DNA of 23,540 nucleotides from Tubiluchus corallicola (GCA_030141605.1 JAQGDQ010001842.1:1-23540), one strand, 5' to 3'. Positions 10,319 through 20,050 are shown, counted from the first letter of the stretch. The notes: a model not told the origin generated them from the letters alone. Numbers and translations are program-made.

Positions 10319-10502
10319 CTTCCAGTACTGTAATGCTCAAAGAAATGCTGTTCGTTTCCTCTCTTCCCAAGCGTTACTTCGTTTAGGAAGTCTTTGGTGT
10401 TCAGCCTTGCTTTTATCGCAGTTTTCTGTAGTATAATCTAACGTCACTTAAAACTTCGCTCATTTTTGTAGAAGTCCATCAACAGTGACTCACATCATAT
10501 GG

Positions 10503-10535
10503 CAACTGACACCGTCCGTTGAAGTTCATTTTATA
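10503..10535 (-). promoter_or_regulatory. Predicted TATA box and initiator of the WAP gene
   Basis: On the minus strand TATAAAA (10,535-10,529) is followed by an initiator-like TCAGTT whose A is at 10,507. The first T of the TATA box is 28 bases upstream, which is the normal TATA-to-start spacing. The start would lie about 250 nt upstream of the ATG at 10,254. Supported by motif and spacing only. Confidence 0.5.
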
Positions 10536-10764
10536 CAGCAAAGTTGTCTAATATTATCGTATTCACCAAGTATATTATATTATTTCTTTTTGTTAAAATG
10601 ATTTGCAAAGCGCACTGGTAGTTTGTAAAAAAGACGTGGACAACGGTAACCGCTGCCCACATCTACCGCTACAGTATTTCCATGGCATATACTGTACTGC
10701 GTTGTGAACAATGGGCAAACGTACAATCAACGAGCACGCGCGTCTTGTAGTCAATGCAACTAAC
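10536..10764. other. Upstream region of the WAP gene
   Basis: No gene, RNA or clear repeat was identified here. It is the likely upstream regulatory sequence of the minus-strand gene, truncated by the dispersed repeat to its right. Confidence 0.35.
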
Positions 10765-10985
10765 ATGCATGGGCGCTTCCATTTTAAACGGCAATTCTTC
10801 TTCCAACGACGTCATTTGTCTTGAAGAAAAGTCGCGCACTGGCAATATATAACAAGTTTTTACAAAAAAGTTGGGTAGCCATATTTTGTAATATTTTTGC
10901 GTGAACATTAGGTGAGCTGCGGAAGTTTGAATTAGTTTAAGCTCTGCGCGCTTACGGAAAGTCACGAAGTCTCCCCGTTGCGTCA
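10765..10985 (+). repeat. Dispersed repeat family I, copy 1
   Basis: Homologous to about 22,258-22,450 in the same orientation. Shared blocks include GACGTCATTTGTC, TGAAGAAAAGT, ACAAGTTTTTACAAAAAA, TGAACATTAGGT, AATTAGTTTAAGC and CTTACGGAAA. This copy has one CTTACGGAAAGTCACGA motif where copy 2 has a four-unit tandem expansion. No coding capacity or terminal repeats were found, so it could be a MITE or SINE-like element. Confidence 0.8.
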
Positions 10986-11039
10986 TGATTTTGAAGTGAA
11001 TGGCGGCAACCACCACGCCTGAAAAATTCTATTCAGGGG

Positions 11040-11142
11040 TAGTATATTTTAAATTTACGCTTTATATACAGTTCTACAGTCAGCCCAAATGCTCTTGGAG
11101 CTCATGTTAATTGCTCATCCAAAAATCCGACTTTAAATAAAG
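11040..11142 (+). mobile_element. Possible retroposon 3' end seeding the (ATT)n tract
   Basis: The sequence ends AAATAAAGATTATTATC and runs directly into the trinucleotide tract. A poly(A)-type signal followed by ATT repeats is a common 3' end of invertebrate LINEs and SINEs. The body upstream is too short and diverged to identify. Confidence 0.35.
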
Positions 11143-11533
<391 letters not shown>

Positions 11534-12044
11534 GTGGTTTGAGGTAAACCATGAGATCCTAAAATACCCACGGGATACACTTGACTTCCCCGGGATTAAC
11601 AAGAAAACCTTTTAGAAAATTAAAAACCAACAGCATCATTATTTTCTATGTAACTACTTGACATTTCAGCTGGTTAATTGACTGTCAATATTTTAATTGA
11701 ATCCCCTGTTCTGATCCACGAATTGACTGTCAATGTTTTAATTGAGTCCCCAGCCACCACGGTCACTTGATTCCATTCAGACTCACTATTGCTGACACGA
11801 GTCCATAATTACTAATGGACAGGAGGAAGCCTATACCACCATAATTGCTCGGCTTAATTAGATTCAGACTCCGTGGAAGCGTGAAAGACTGCTTGTTAGA
11901 ACTGCTCATCAATTGATGTTTATAATGGCATGGAGGTTCTGAATGGTGTATTAATGAACGAAACGAGTCAAGTGTCAGTAGCTATTATATGGGCATGAGA
12001 AGTGAGTCTGTAGAAGCTTTCTGACTTGATAGCTGAACGAAATT
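11534..12044. other. No gene; 45-bp tandem duplication
   Basis: No coding or RNA feature was seen. A two-copy duplication of period 45 bp (AATTGACTGTCAAT, then TTTTAATTGA) starts at 11,676 and 11,721. The remainder is unassigned. Confidence 0.5.
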
Positions 12045-12600
12045 TGGCACTCGCTACTTCCACAGTAACAGCCATCGTTCCAAGCCACATACTGCAACGC
12101 TGTTGATAGTTGAACGAATCTTGACACTGGCTATTTCCATGGTAACTGCTACCATTCCAAGCCATGTACTGCATGCTGTTGACTGGCTACTTCCATGGTA
12201 ACTGCCACCATTCCAAGTCACGTACTGCAACACTGTTGACTGGCTACTCCCATGGTAACTGCCACCATTCCAAGTCACGTACTGCAACACTGTTGACTGG
12301 CTACTTGCACGGTAACTGCCACCATTCCAAGTCACGTACTGCAACACTGTTGACTGGCTACTCCCACGGTAACTGCCACCATTCCAAGTCATGTACTGCA
12401 ACACTGTTGACTGGCTACTCCCACGGTAACTGCCACCATTCCAAGTCACGTACTGCAACACTGTTGACTGGCTACTTGCACGGTAACTGCCACCATTCCA
12501 AGTCACGTACTGCAACGCTGTTGATAGCTGAACGAATCTTGGCACTGGCTACTTCCACGGTAACTGCCACCGTTCCAAGCCACGTACTGCAACACTGCGA
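12045..12600. repeat. 57-bp minisatellite
   Basis: The unit, marked by CTGGCTAC, starts at 12,183, 12,240, 12,297, 12,354, 12,411 and 12,468, an exact 57-bp period. Degenerate units lie on both edges (12,045-12,180 and 12,525-12,600). Variation concentrates at TTCCATGG / TCCCACGG / TTGCACGG. Because 57 is a multiple of three, both strands show long repetitive open frames; these lack other support as genes. The array ends about 30 bp before an RT fragment. Confidence 0.93.
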
Positions 12601-12627
12601 AAAAAATTCCAACCACTGACTCCCTTG

Positions 12628-12960
12628 TTAAGCTACAAGAAAAATCATGGCACAGCTATGTGCATATACATTTTTAAAGAAATAATAAACTTATATAAAT
12701 CTAAGAATAGTTGTACACACATATGTTTTATAGATATCTCAAAGGCGTTCAGTCGAGAGAATTTCTACCAATTATTTGATAAACTCATCAGAACTATTAA
12801 ACTGCCTGTCATTATTGTAAGGCCATTCTATTACTGGTATATAAAACAGTATATGGCTGTGAGATTAGGTGAACTTATCTCACCATTCTTTTCGGTATCA
12901 AATGGACTCAGGCAAGGAAGTGTTCTCCTCCCACAACTTTGTAATAAGCTTTATTTATGA
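12628..12960 (+). pseudogene. Non-LTR retrotransposon RT fragment
   Basis: The frame reads KKNHGTAMCIYIFKEIINLY, then motif A FIDISKAF (the residue after it is S where D is usual), KLPVIIVRPFYYWY, and a motif B region NGLRQGSVLLP. These match the palm of a LINE reverse transcriptase, by memory nearest to the jockey-like group common in marine invertebrates. The frame closes at 12,960 just after motif B. No YADD motif follows in any frame that I could see, so both ends are truncated and it is inactive. Confidence 0.82.
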
Positions 12961-13314
12961 ACTGAGTGTAAATTTAACTACGAGGAGGGTTTATATGGAA
13001 GAAAATCCAAGATAAAAGTTTCAATTAAAAACGCCGTTTTGTCCCCTAAATTGGCCCAAATATTCCATTGTTTTTTGTTGAAGGTTATGAATGTTTTGAT
13101 CCTGACGAAGCCATTTTTTGCAAAACTATTGCTCGAAAAAAACGCGAGTCTTTTCATATGAAAAGTTTACCTTTCGTAGCCAAAATTTTTCAGCTCTTTG
13201 TTCAACGTATTTAATAAGTTAGCTTTTCTCTCTACTTGAGTCACCAGTGAAGATGCTACAATTGTTTAAAGAAAAAGCGGTTGATTGTGTAGACATTAGT
13301 TCAAAATGAAGTAT
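12961..13314. other. No gene seen
   Basis: AT-rich sequence between the RT fragment and the inverted LTR; nothing recognised on either strand. Confidence 0.45.
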
Positions 13315-13641
13315 TGTTGTGTTTTGTTTCTCATGGAAGGTTCGTAGAGAAAACCAGAAAACACGTCGTCAAATTAAACTAGTTTATTATGTGCGAATTG
13401 TACAACACAAATGTTTACAGTAAATGTGATAATCTGGAAACATGAAAGCGAATCTGAGAATCTGAGAATACCAGGATTCAAGAGAACGTGAGAGAATAAA
13501 CTTCAGCGGCCAGCTCCGCCTTATATATCAGTGCCAGGGAACAATCTAGAAATAGAAACTTCTACAAGGTAAGAAGATTGTTCTACTATGCTGTAGATCA
13601 TTCTACAATATTCTATTTAATTCTAGTTTATTACCACAACA
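13315..13641 (-). mobile_element. Solo LTR, inverted copy of the 158-502 family
   Basis: Read on the minus strand, it begins TGTTGTGG and ends ACACAACA (327 bp). It contains TATATAAGGC (about 13,521-13,530), an AATAAA (13,383-13,388) and the family block GTTTTCTGGTTTTCTCTACG before its 3' end. The flanks AGTAT (13,310-13,314) and ATTAT (13,642-13,646) agree at four of five positions and may be a decayed target duplication. The U3 part differs a lot from the first LTR while the 3' third is conserved, so the two are related subfamilies and not the two ends of one element. Confidence 0.85.
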
Positions 13642-15297
13642 ATTATGCTCTAAAATATTGAAAACACCAACTTTTCTTAATTCAAATCGATTTTTGCAAT
13701 TATTTCATTATAATGTCCAAATAAAGTCTATACAATGTTATTAACAGCGTGAAAGAGTTTACACTTAAGTCTGTGAATACAAAATCCATTTCCAGCTTTA
13801 ATATCATGGCCTAAATAAGTGACTATTTTTTCCACTTTTTACAGAAATAAATTTCAGTGAGTCAGATTATATTTTGGCGTCAGTCTAATTACACGTAATT
13901 TTCATTCGTTATTTGCGTGCACACGTTTGCAATAATTATTTATTTATATTATTTACAGCACCTAGTTGTAAAGTTATATGGCCGGGCTTAATCAACTAAT
14001 TACGTTTGCTCAATAATGTATTTTTGTATAAAACCTGTTTTGTTTTACGACGATGCTTTGGATTTCGGGTGAATATACAGGGTGTCTATAAAGTCGCTTT
14101 ACAGTTTTAAGAATTTAGAGAACTGTGATTAGCATAATTATGAATTGCATAGCGTTCGTTTGTGACGTCAATGTGACGTAGAGCTCATTTTTGTGACATC
14201 GCATCAGCGTCTTATAGCAATTTTCCAATCAGGCAAACGTGCCTGACGCGCAGGGAACATGCCTACCATTGCACAAGCTGTGGTTAGTTTGTGACGTAAG
14301 CGACAGCTGTATTCAGTTGCCGTCAATTAACTTTCCAAGCTAATTATTCAAATACGATAAACAATTGCTAACTTATATAGGCAAGAAAATGTATATTTTG
14401 GACAGTAAATTAAAATGGGATTGAGTCTAAACAATCGTCATCTTTTCCTTTGAGTAAAACTCACCAAGTCACATTTTTCATTGTTCTCTTGTGTCTGTAG
14501 TTTCAGAGATAACCTCCAAAGAGTAATGCATGGTTTGAGAATAAGTTATCAATTGTCAATTGTTGAAGTTTTTGCCCAATTATCTACATAAGACGATAAG
14601 AGCTATAAGGCTATATGGCTACAAGAGTTTTAAGAGTTTCAGTTTTACAAGATGTAGTGTATACACTCAAACCAAAGTTGTGTTCCCACATCTATGTTAG
14701 TTTATTCTGCAAAAAGTACAAATTTTCTGTAGTCCACCATTACTACATCTACAAAACTACTGAAATAAGTGCTCCAGATTACTACGTTACACCAAAAAAG
14801 CTAAAATGCATACATACATTGTTGGCACAATATTGAGTCAAGAAAAAGCCAGAATGTCAGTAAAAGGTAGCAGTATAATTATAAGTCAAATTTTAAATGT
14901 AACAAAGACGTGTGTACATAACAAGTTCCACCTATACATTGTCAGAGTAGAAAAAGTAGTCTAGCTTATTGAACTACAGTCTAATATATTGTGGCTTCTA
15001 ATGTATATACTACCTTGGGAAGGGGTAATGGACCAAAACATTTGTACCTGCAACAAGATAGTTTAAAGTTCAAATCCTTGTAGCTGAAAAAAAGATTTTA
15101 CAAAATCTACAATTTACCTGGAAAACCTGGAAACCTGGGCAGGTGTTGTTACTGTTTTCCTTATAAAGTGGGTAGAAACATAAATGACAATTTCGTGTCA
15201 TTTACAGCTATGAGAAAACCTGAAGGCCTGATGACACAACAATAAATTTACACTAGTACACTGTCTCTAAATGTTTGAACTACGTTTTTGAAATAAG
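13642..15297. other. Long AT-rich stretch without a recognised gene
   Basis: No convincing exon was found; the longest frame (73 codons, 14,615-14,836) has no motif and no upstream context. CAGGGTGTCTATAAAGT at about 14,079-14,095 resembles the ends of some mariner-type or other DNA transposons, but no partner terminus was located. Confidence 0.45.
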
Positions 15298-15301
15298 ATT
15301 T

Positions 15302-15376
15302 TCAGTCAGCCAGTCAGTCAGTCAGTCATTCAGTCAGTCAGTCGGTCGGTCGGTCGGTCGGTCGGTCAGTCAGTTA
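15302..15376. repeat. (CAGT/CGGT)n tetranucleotide microsatellite
   Basis: A run of CAGT units changes to GGTC/CGGT units and back to CAGT, keeping the four-base register. One substitution (A to G) separates the two block types. Confidence 0.93.
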
Positions 15377-15750
15377 CTCCGTCAATAGAATCTAACGATT
15401 TGTAAGCTCCGTATAAACACAAAGTTATATGAATTCTATATTTTAACCACTTAAAGGAAAAGTCAACAAAATATTACAATACTGGACAACCCGTCCGAAC
15501 ATTATTTACTCACGTCAACAGCTTGTTTATAGTTTTTTTATATTTTTCATTAGTATTGAAGAACAATTGCATAAAAAAGAGAATAGAGATTTTTTTCAAT
15601 TTAGTGCAAAATTAACTATTACAATTATTAACACTATTTATTACGTACACTGGATGGAGCAAAAAACCGTTTTTCTGATTAAAAAAACACAAAAGGTTTC
15701 TCCGTGAGTGACGTCATTTCCTGCAGGCTTTTGGCCCTCGAGTCGAAGAT

Positions 15751-15892
15751 TAATTTATGTTGCTGGGAGATACGTGTCAGGCTGTAACGATTTCCTTTCC
15801 TCTTATAAGTGATAAAGTGCTTTATTTGTGTTTTTCATTAGGAAAGAAAAATCAATGATATTAAATACAATAGCAGGCGATGGAAAATGTTA
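15751..15892 (+). repeat. 142-bp direct repeat, left copy
   Basis: Matches 16,493-16,633 closely, with blocks CCTCTTATAAGTGATAAAGT and TTTTTCATTAGGAAAGAAAA. The two copies bracket family II copy A, 742 bp apart. The arrangement could be terminal repeats of a small element, or a tandem duplication of a longer unit that lost its end. Confidence 0.88.
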
Positions 15893-16492
15893 CAGCAAAA
15901 CCAGATCCAATCTTAAACTGTAGGTCAAAACAATCTGCTCTTTAAAATATTGAGAGGAAACATACTTTTTTCAGAAATGACTTACGTGAAAGAATCTTTA
16001 CCACACAAACACAATTTCGCGTTCGGGCCACTCGTTCTTCGCTGTCATTTCGCCATTCGCTAGTTAGTCAGACATTTCAGAAATGCTTTGCACAAAAAAC
16101 AGGTGTTGTACTTCTCAGTTCGGATGTGTTAGTTTGTGACGAACTACTCACGTTCGACAGCTCATGCATCACCACGGCGGTGAATTTGAAATTTGAATTT
16201 TTATCTTAAAACTTGCCTAGTTTTAGTATAACACACTGAAAATCTTACAGTAGCACTGAACTTCAATTTTTGCTTTCACAAACACGTGCAACACGCTCGT
16301 GGAATATTTTTGCTGTTGAAAATTATGTTAGTTTGTGATGTCATCAATAGTTAGCCTCGCCGCCGTTTATTAAGTTTTTATTCTATTATTTAACTGTCAT
16401 AAACGCTTTTGCAGTAATAATTGGATTAAAATCTAAACTTTTTATCAGACTTGAAAATGGGGTAGTATATGAAAAATCATCCTGTCTTCCTT
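15893..16492 (+). repeat. Dispersed repeat family II, copy A
   Basis: About 600 bp homologous to 19,102-19,710 (same strand), with its 3' half homologous to 17,538-17,868 (opposite strand). Shared blocks include CTTAAACTGTAGGTCAAAAC, TTTGCACAAAAAACAGGTG, GTGAATTTGAAATTTGAATT and AATCATCCTGTCTTC. All three copies stop at the same 3' point (ATCCTGTCTTC), while the 5' ends differ. No conserved open frame was found. Confidence 0.88.
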
Positions 16493-16633
16493 TAATTTTT
16501 GTTGCTGGGAGACACTCGAAAGCCATAACGATTTTCTTTCCTCTTATAAGTGATAAAGTGCTTTATTTATGTTTTTCATTAGGAAAGAAAAATCGATGAG
16601 ATTAAATACAATAGCAGGCATTGGAAAACGTTA
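16493..16633 (+). repeat. 142-bp direct repeat, right copy
   Basis: Right-hand partner of 15,751-15,892. It ends in GGAAAACGTTA and is followed by about 70 bp of unique sequence before the 5S-headed insertion. Confidence 0.88.
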
Positions 16634-16716
16634 ACTCAGTGTAACTCATTGAAAAACCGACTGACTTACCTACAGGGGGACACGCTACGTATAAGTTTCT
16701 TGCTTGGATAATGGAG

Positions 16717-17265
16717 TTGGTTGGCAACCCTTCTGTCCCGGAAGACATGGAGTGTGCGCAAAGAGAGTCAGTTATTGATCACATTGATGGAGCTGCAGCG
16801 TCGACTGTGGCTGAGCAATCCGATCCTTGAACGTCTCCAGGACTCACGCCTGGGCAAGGTGTATGGAGATCCTGAGTTGCCCAAACAACAGAAACCCCCT
16901 CTCTTCCTCCCTCGTGTAGTTCAAAGGAAAGCGGAGGGATACGTTTGGCACCAGGTTGGCTGCAGGAGCTGCCGGAATCAGTGAGCATGCTGCACTGGTC
17001 CGCCTTCGGGGCTCCAGTCCTGATTTGGAAGGTTTATTCCTCTACACATGGCTGTTAGGTCACTTGACCTCCTCCGCCCTCTAGCCATTGGCTGCTTGTG
17101 CAATTCGTCCGCCTAGTGTCGAGATACAGTGTGGGTGGGCATCCCGCAAGCCTACAGCACCTGGTATTCCTAGACGGTCACCCATCCAAGTACTAACCAG
17201 GCTCTACGTTGCTTAACTTCGGTGATCACACGAGAACCGGTGTTTTCAACGGTGATTGGCCGTAG
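16717..17265 (-). mobile_element. 5S-rRNA-headed retroposon (SINE3-like), 549 bp
   Basis: The 12-mer TGGATAATGGAG occurs at 16,705-16,716 and again at 17,266-17,277. It brackets a block that reads, on the minus strand, from the 5' end of a 5S rRNA sequence into about 430 bp of relatively GC-rich unrelated body. The duplication abuts the first bases of the 5S homology, which is what target-primed insertion of a full-length Pol III transcript would leave. The minus strand of the whole block contains no TTTT; the first T-run lies just outside (TTTTT, 16,656-16,652). The 3' end is CCAACCAA, possibly a short tail. 5S-derived SINEs (SINE3) are known in fish; this body is not recognised. Short open frames in the body have no known motif. 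Confidence 0.75.
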
Positions 17266-17267
17266 TG
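17148..17267 (-). rRNA. 5S rRNA-derived sequence, full length (120 nt)
   Basis: The minus strand reads CTACGGCC ... GTGATCACCGAAGTTAAGCA ... TTAGTACTTGGATGGGTGAC ... GGTGCTGTAGGC, colinear with animal 5S rRNA over its full 120 nt. The internal promoter parts (box A AGTTAAGC, intermediate GCCTGG, box C GGATGGGTGACCG) are preserved. No T-run follows the 3' end (GCTTGCGGGATG), unlike a genuine 5S gene, and it is fused to a non-ribosomal body. It is therefore best read as the head of the retroposon and not as a functional ribosomal gene. Confidence 0.85.
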
Positions 17268-17277
17268 GATAATGGAG

Positions 17278-17537
17278 AAACCCTCGCGAACTGGAAAGAT
17301 TTCATGAAATTTTGCTCCTCTCGCAGCAGCCCGTACGTCGTGATCACCACGATCATCAATATTCAGAATTCGCATCAATATTGTAAAAGCAATTTAGCAG
17401 GCAATGGAGTGGGTCTATTGTAAAGAGGGAGGCGAGTTGGAAATGAGTTCGACTCGTTGAACGAGAAAGCAGAAGTACGGGAAGTATATCGCAATATTCG
17501 AATTGCCTTCGTAAGCATTCAGGATAGGGAAGTTTAA
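17278..17537. other. No gene seen
   Basis: Nothing recognised. With the insertion and one duplication removed, 16,634-16,716 would join directly to this segment. Confidence 0.4.
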
Positions 17538-17868
17538 GGAAGACAGGATGATTTTTCACACACTATCCCATATACAAGTCCGATAAAAAGTTTACATTTT
17601 AACACAATTCATATTGCAAAAGCGTTTCTGATAATTAAATAATAGATTAACATCTTAATTAACATCGGGTGAACACAACTATTGATGACATCACAAACTA
17701 ACATAATTTTCAACAGCAATAATATTCCACGAGCGTGTTGCACGTATTTGCGAAAGAGAAAATTAAATAACAATGCTACTGTAAGATATTCAGTGTGTTG
17801 TACTAAAACTAGACAAGTTTTAAGATAAAAATTCAAATTTCAAATTCACCGCCATGAGCTGTCTCAAT
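17538..17868 (-). repeat. Dispersed repeat family II, copy B (5'-truncated, inverted)
   Basis: The minus strand matches the 3' half of copies A and C, from GACAGCTCATGGCGG to ATCATCCTGTCTTCC. The first ~270 bp of the family are missing. The shared 3' end with a missing 5' part resembles retroposon truncation. Confidence 0.87.
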
Positions 17869-17887
17869 TACTATGACAACTGAAACC

Positions 17888-17950
17888 GACTAGCAGTCGT
17901 CCATTCATTTACTAACGAATCCCGTGTTGCTTAACTTCAGTGGCATGCAA
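17888..17950 (-). repeat. Diverged second 5S-like fragment
   Basis: The plus strand TTTACTAACGAAT...GTTGCTTAACTTCAGTG aligns to the antisense of 5S (GTACTAACCAGG...GTTGCTTAACTTCGGTG) over about 52 bases with roughly three quarters identity. It covers the box A to box C region only. It lies about 620 bp from the full-length copy and in the same orientation. Probably an older relative of the same 5S-derived family. Confidence 0.55.
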
Positions 17951-18355
17951 ACGGTAGAAAATGCAATTGACTTAACAAAGATTAATGAAGAAATACAGCA
18001 GAAATGAAAGTCATTGCAGTTTTTATGACCGTTGCCGTTACCTCAGGATTAACGGCAACTTTGCTTCAATTTCTTTCTAGAAAATCAGGTATTAACAAAA
18101 AAGAGGATTTCTCAGGCGCATTCAGCGAGCCCTAAGCTCTCTAAATTTAGCTCCTTTCATTACTGAACGCGGTCAAGTTGAGCCGCTTATTTTTAGTCGT
18201 TGACAAAGAGTTAAAGCTGGTAATTTACAGTGAGAGGAGGAGAGGAGACTAAGAAGTGCTTTAGTTAATCCACGAGTCTTGCCTGCTTGTTGTGATAAGA
18301 CCAGACAATTGACTGAACGAGTGAAATATCTATAGAAGAACAAAGTTAGAGGCGC
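17951..18355. other. No gene seen
   Basis: No motif, RNA gene or repeat was recognised on either strand. Confidence 0.4.
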
Positions 18356-18990
18356 CATAGATTACGATTACTCTTAGAATGAACGGGGGGGAGGCAAAGT
18401 TAGAGGCGTCATAGATTACGATTACTCTTAGAATGAATGGGGGGAGGGGGGGGGGGTCAAAGCTAGAGGCGTCATGGATTACGATTACTCTTAGAATGAA
18501 CGGGGGGGAGGCAAAGTTAGAGGCGTCATAGATTACGATTACTCTTAGAATGAACGGGGGGGAGGCAAAGTTAGAGGCGGTATAAGTTACGATTACTCTT
18601 AGAATGAATGGGGGGGAGGCAAAGTTAGAGGCGTCTTGGATTACGATTACTCTTAGAATGAATGGGGAGAGGCAAAGTTAGAGGCGGTATAAGTTACGAT
18701 TACTCTTAGAATGAATGGGGGGAGGCAAACTTAGAGGCAGCATAGATTACGATTACTCTTAGAATGAATGGGGAGGGGGCAAAGTTAGAGGCACCATAGA
18801 TTACGATTACTCTTAGAATGAATGGGGGGAGGCAAAGTTAGAGGCACCATAGATTACGATTACTCTTAGAATGAATGAACGGGGGGGAGGCAAAGTTAGA
18901 GGCGCCATAGATTACGATTACTCTTAGAATGAATGGGGGGAGGCAAAGTTAGAGGCGCCATAGATTACGATTACTCTTAGAATGAATAGA
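18340..18990 (+). repeat. G-rich minisatellite, about 54 bp x 12
   Basis: The core TTACGATTACTCTTAGAATG appears 12 times between 18,361 and 18,985 with spacing of 51-64 bp. Length variation is mostly in the G-run (GGGGAGG up to a run of 11 G) and in small ATGA insertions; the cassette after AGGC alternates between GTCAT, GCCAT, ACCAT and GGTAT. Closely spaced G-runs in every unit could form G-quadruplexes on the plus strand. Confidence 0.95.
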
Positions 18991-19101
18991 TGGGGGTGGG
19001 GGTGGGTGGTGTTGGCTGATGTGGCTAAAACTGAGTAAAACTGTGTTCAGACTGTGTACTGAGTATTTAAGGATACAATTTTTAGCAATTTGCATTAAAG
19101 C

Positions 19102-19710
19102 AAAACCGGACCTAATCTTAAACTGTAGGTCAAAACAATCTACTCTTTTAAATATTGAACACAAACATACTATTTTTTCAAAAATGACTTACGTGAAAGA
19201 ATTATTACCACACAAACACAATTTCACGTTCCCGCCACTAGTTCTTCGCTGTATTTTGCCATTCGTTAGTCAGGCGGGCACTAGCGCGTGCATTTGGAAA
19301 ATGCTTTGCACAAAAAACAGGTGCTGTACCTCTCAGTTCAGATATGTAAGTTCGTGACGAACTGCACACATTCAACAGCTCATACGTGAATACAGGGGTA
19401 AACTTGAAATTTGAATTTTTATTTTAAGCTTGTCTAGTTTTAGTACAACACACGTAATATCTTACAGTAGCACTGTACTTCAATTTCTTTTTCACAAACA
19501 CGTGCAACACGTTCGTAAAATATTTTTGCTGTTGAAAATTATGTTCGTTTGTGATGTCATCAAGAGTTGGGCTCGTCTGCCGTTAATTAAGATTTTAACT
19601 TATTATTTAATTATCAGAAACTCTTTTACGGTCTTAATTGTGTTAAAATGTAAACTATTTATCAGACTTGAAAATGGGGTAGTGTGTGCAAAATCATCCT
19701 GTCTTCTATT
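19102..19710 (+). repeat. Dispersed repeat family II, copy C
   Basis: Homologous along its length to copy A (15,893-16,492), ending at the same AATCATCCTGTCTTC. It lacks a clear copy of the 142-bp direct repeat on its right. Weak similarity extends a few dozen bases upstream, so the true 5' limit of the family is uncertain. The open frames inside are not conserved in copy A. Confidence 0.88.
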
Positions 19711-20050
19711 AAGTGGCGTTTATGTAGCATCCGGTGGGAATGCGCATGCGTTGTCTGATACACTTAACCTTTGACCTTTTCACGATCATCATCAATCACT
19801 GGAACTGTGAAAAGGTTTATTGAAAATTGAAACTGGATTCTTCCCAAACAATGCATGTTCTAAATTTCTAGCAAAAATAATTTCCATGGAAACCTGATAC
19901 ACACTCGCTTCCGTGCGAGACTTCATTTTATTTGCACGTGAAATTAAATTGTGGAATTAAGTGACAAATTACAGAATTTACACGAGAACAACTGTCACGA
20001 ATCGTTGAAAAATAATGTTGATACTGTACCTACAGCAGAGATCATGTAGC
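19711..20050. other. No gene seen
   Basis: Begins with AAGTGGCGTTTATGTAGCAT, nearly the same as AAGTGGCGTTTATATAGCAT at about 22,518-22,537, so a small repeat may be present at both places. Otherwise unassigned. Confidence 0.45.

Noticed and set aside
12054-12619. 19-residue repeat frames on both strands (for example YVTWNGGSY and LTGYSHGNCH)
   Set aside because: The 57-bp period is divisible by three, so long frames are automatic; both strands are equally open and neither has unique coding sequence.
14079-14110. CAGGGTGTCTATAAAGT as a DNA transposon terminus
   Set aside because: No inverted partner or target duplication was found within reach, so it is not called as a feature.
16721-16988. 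Two overlapping frames (87 and 69 codons) in the body of the 5S-headed element
   Set aside because: No recognisable domain; the region is well explained as the body of a non-coding retroposon. It could be a relic of a captured coding sequence, but I cannot support that.
17148-17267. Functional 5S rRNA gene
   Set aside because: There is no T-run terminator after the 3' end, the sequence is fused to an unrelated body, and the unit is flanked by a target duplication.
17609-19774. Similar peptides (containing LLLKIM and YYLIIRN) from family II copies B and C
   Set aside because: The similarity is at DNA level in a repeat; copy A has stops in the same frame, so there is no sign of protein-level conservation.
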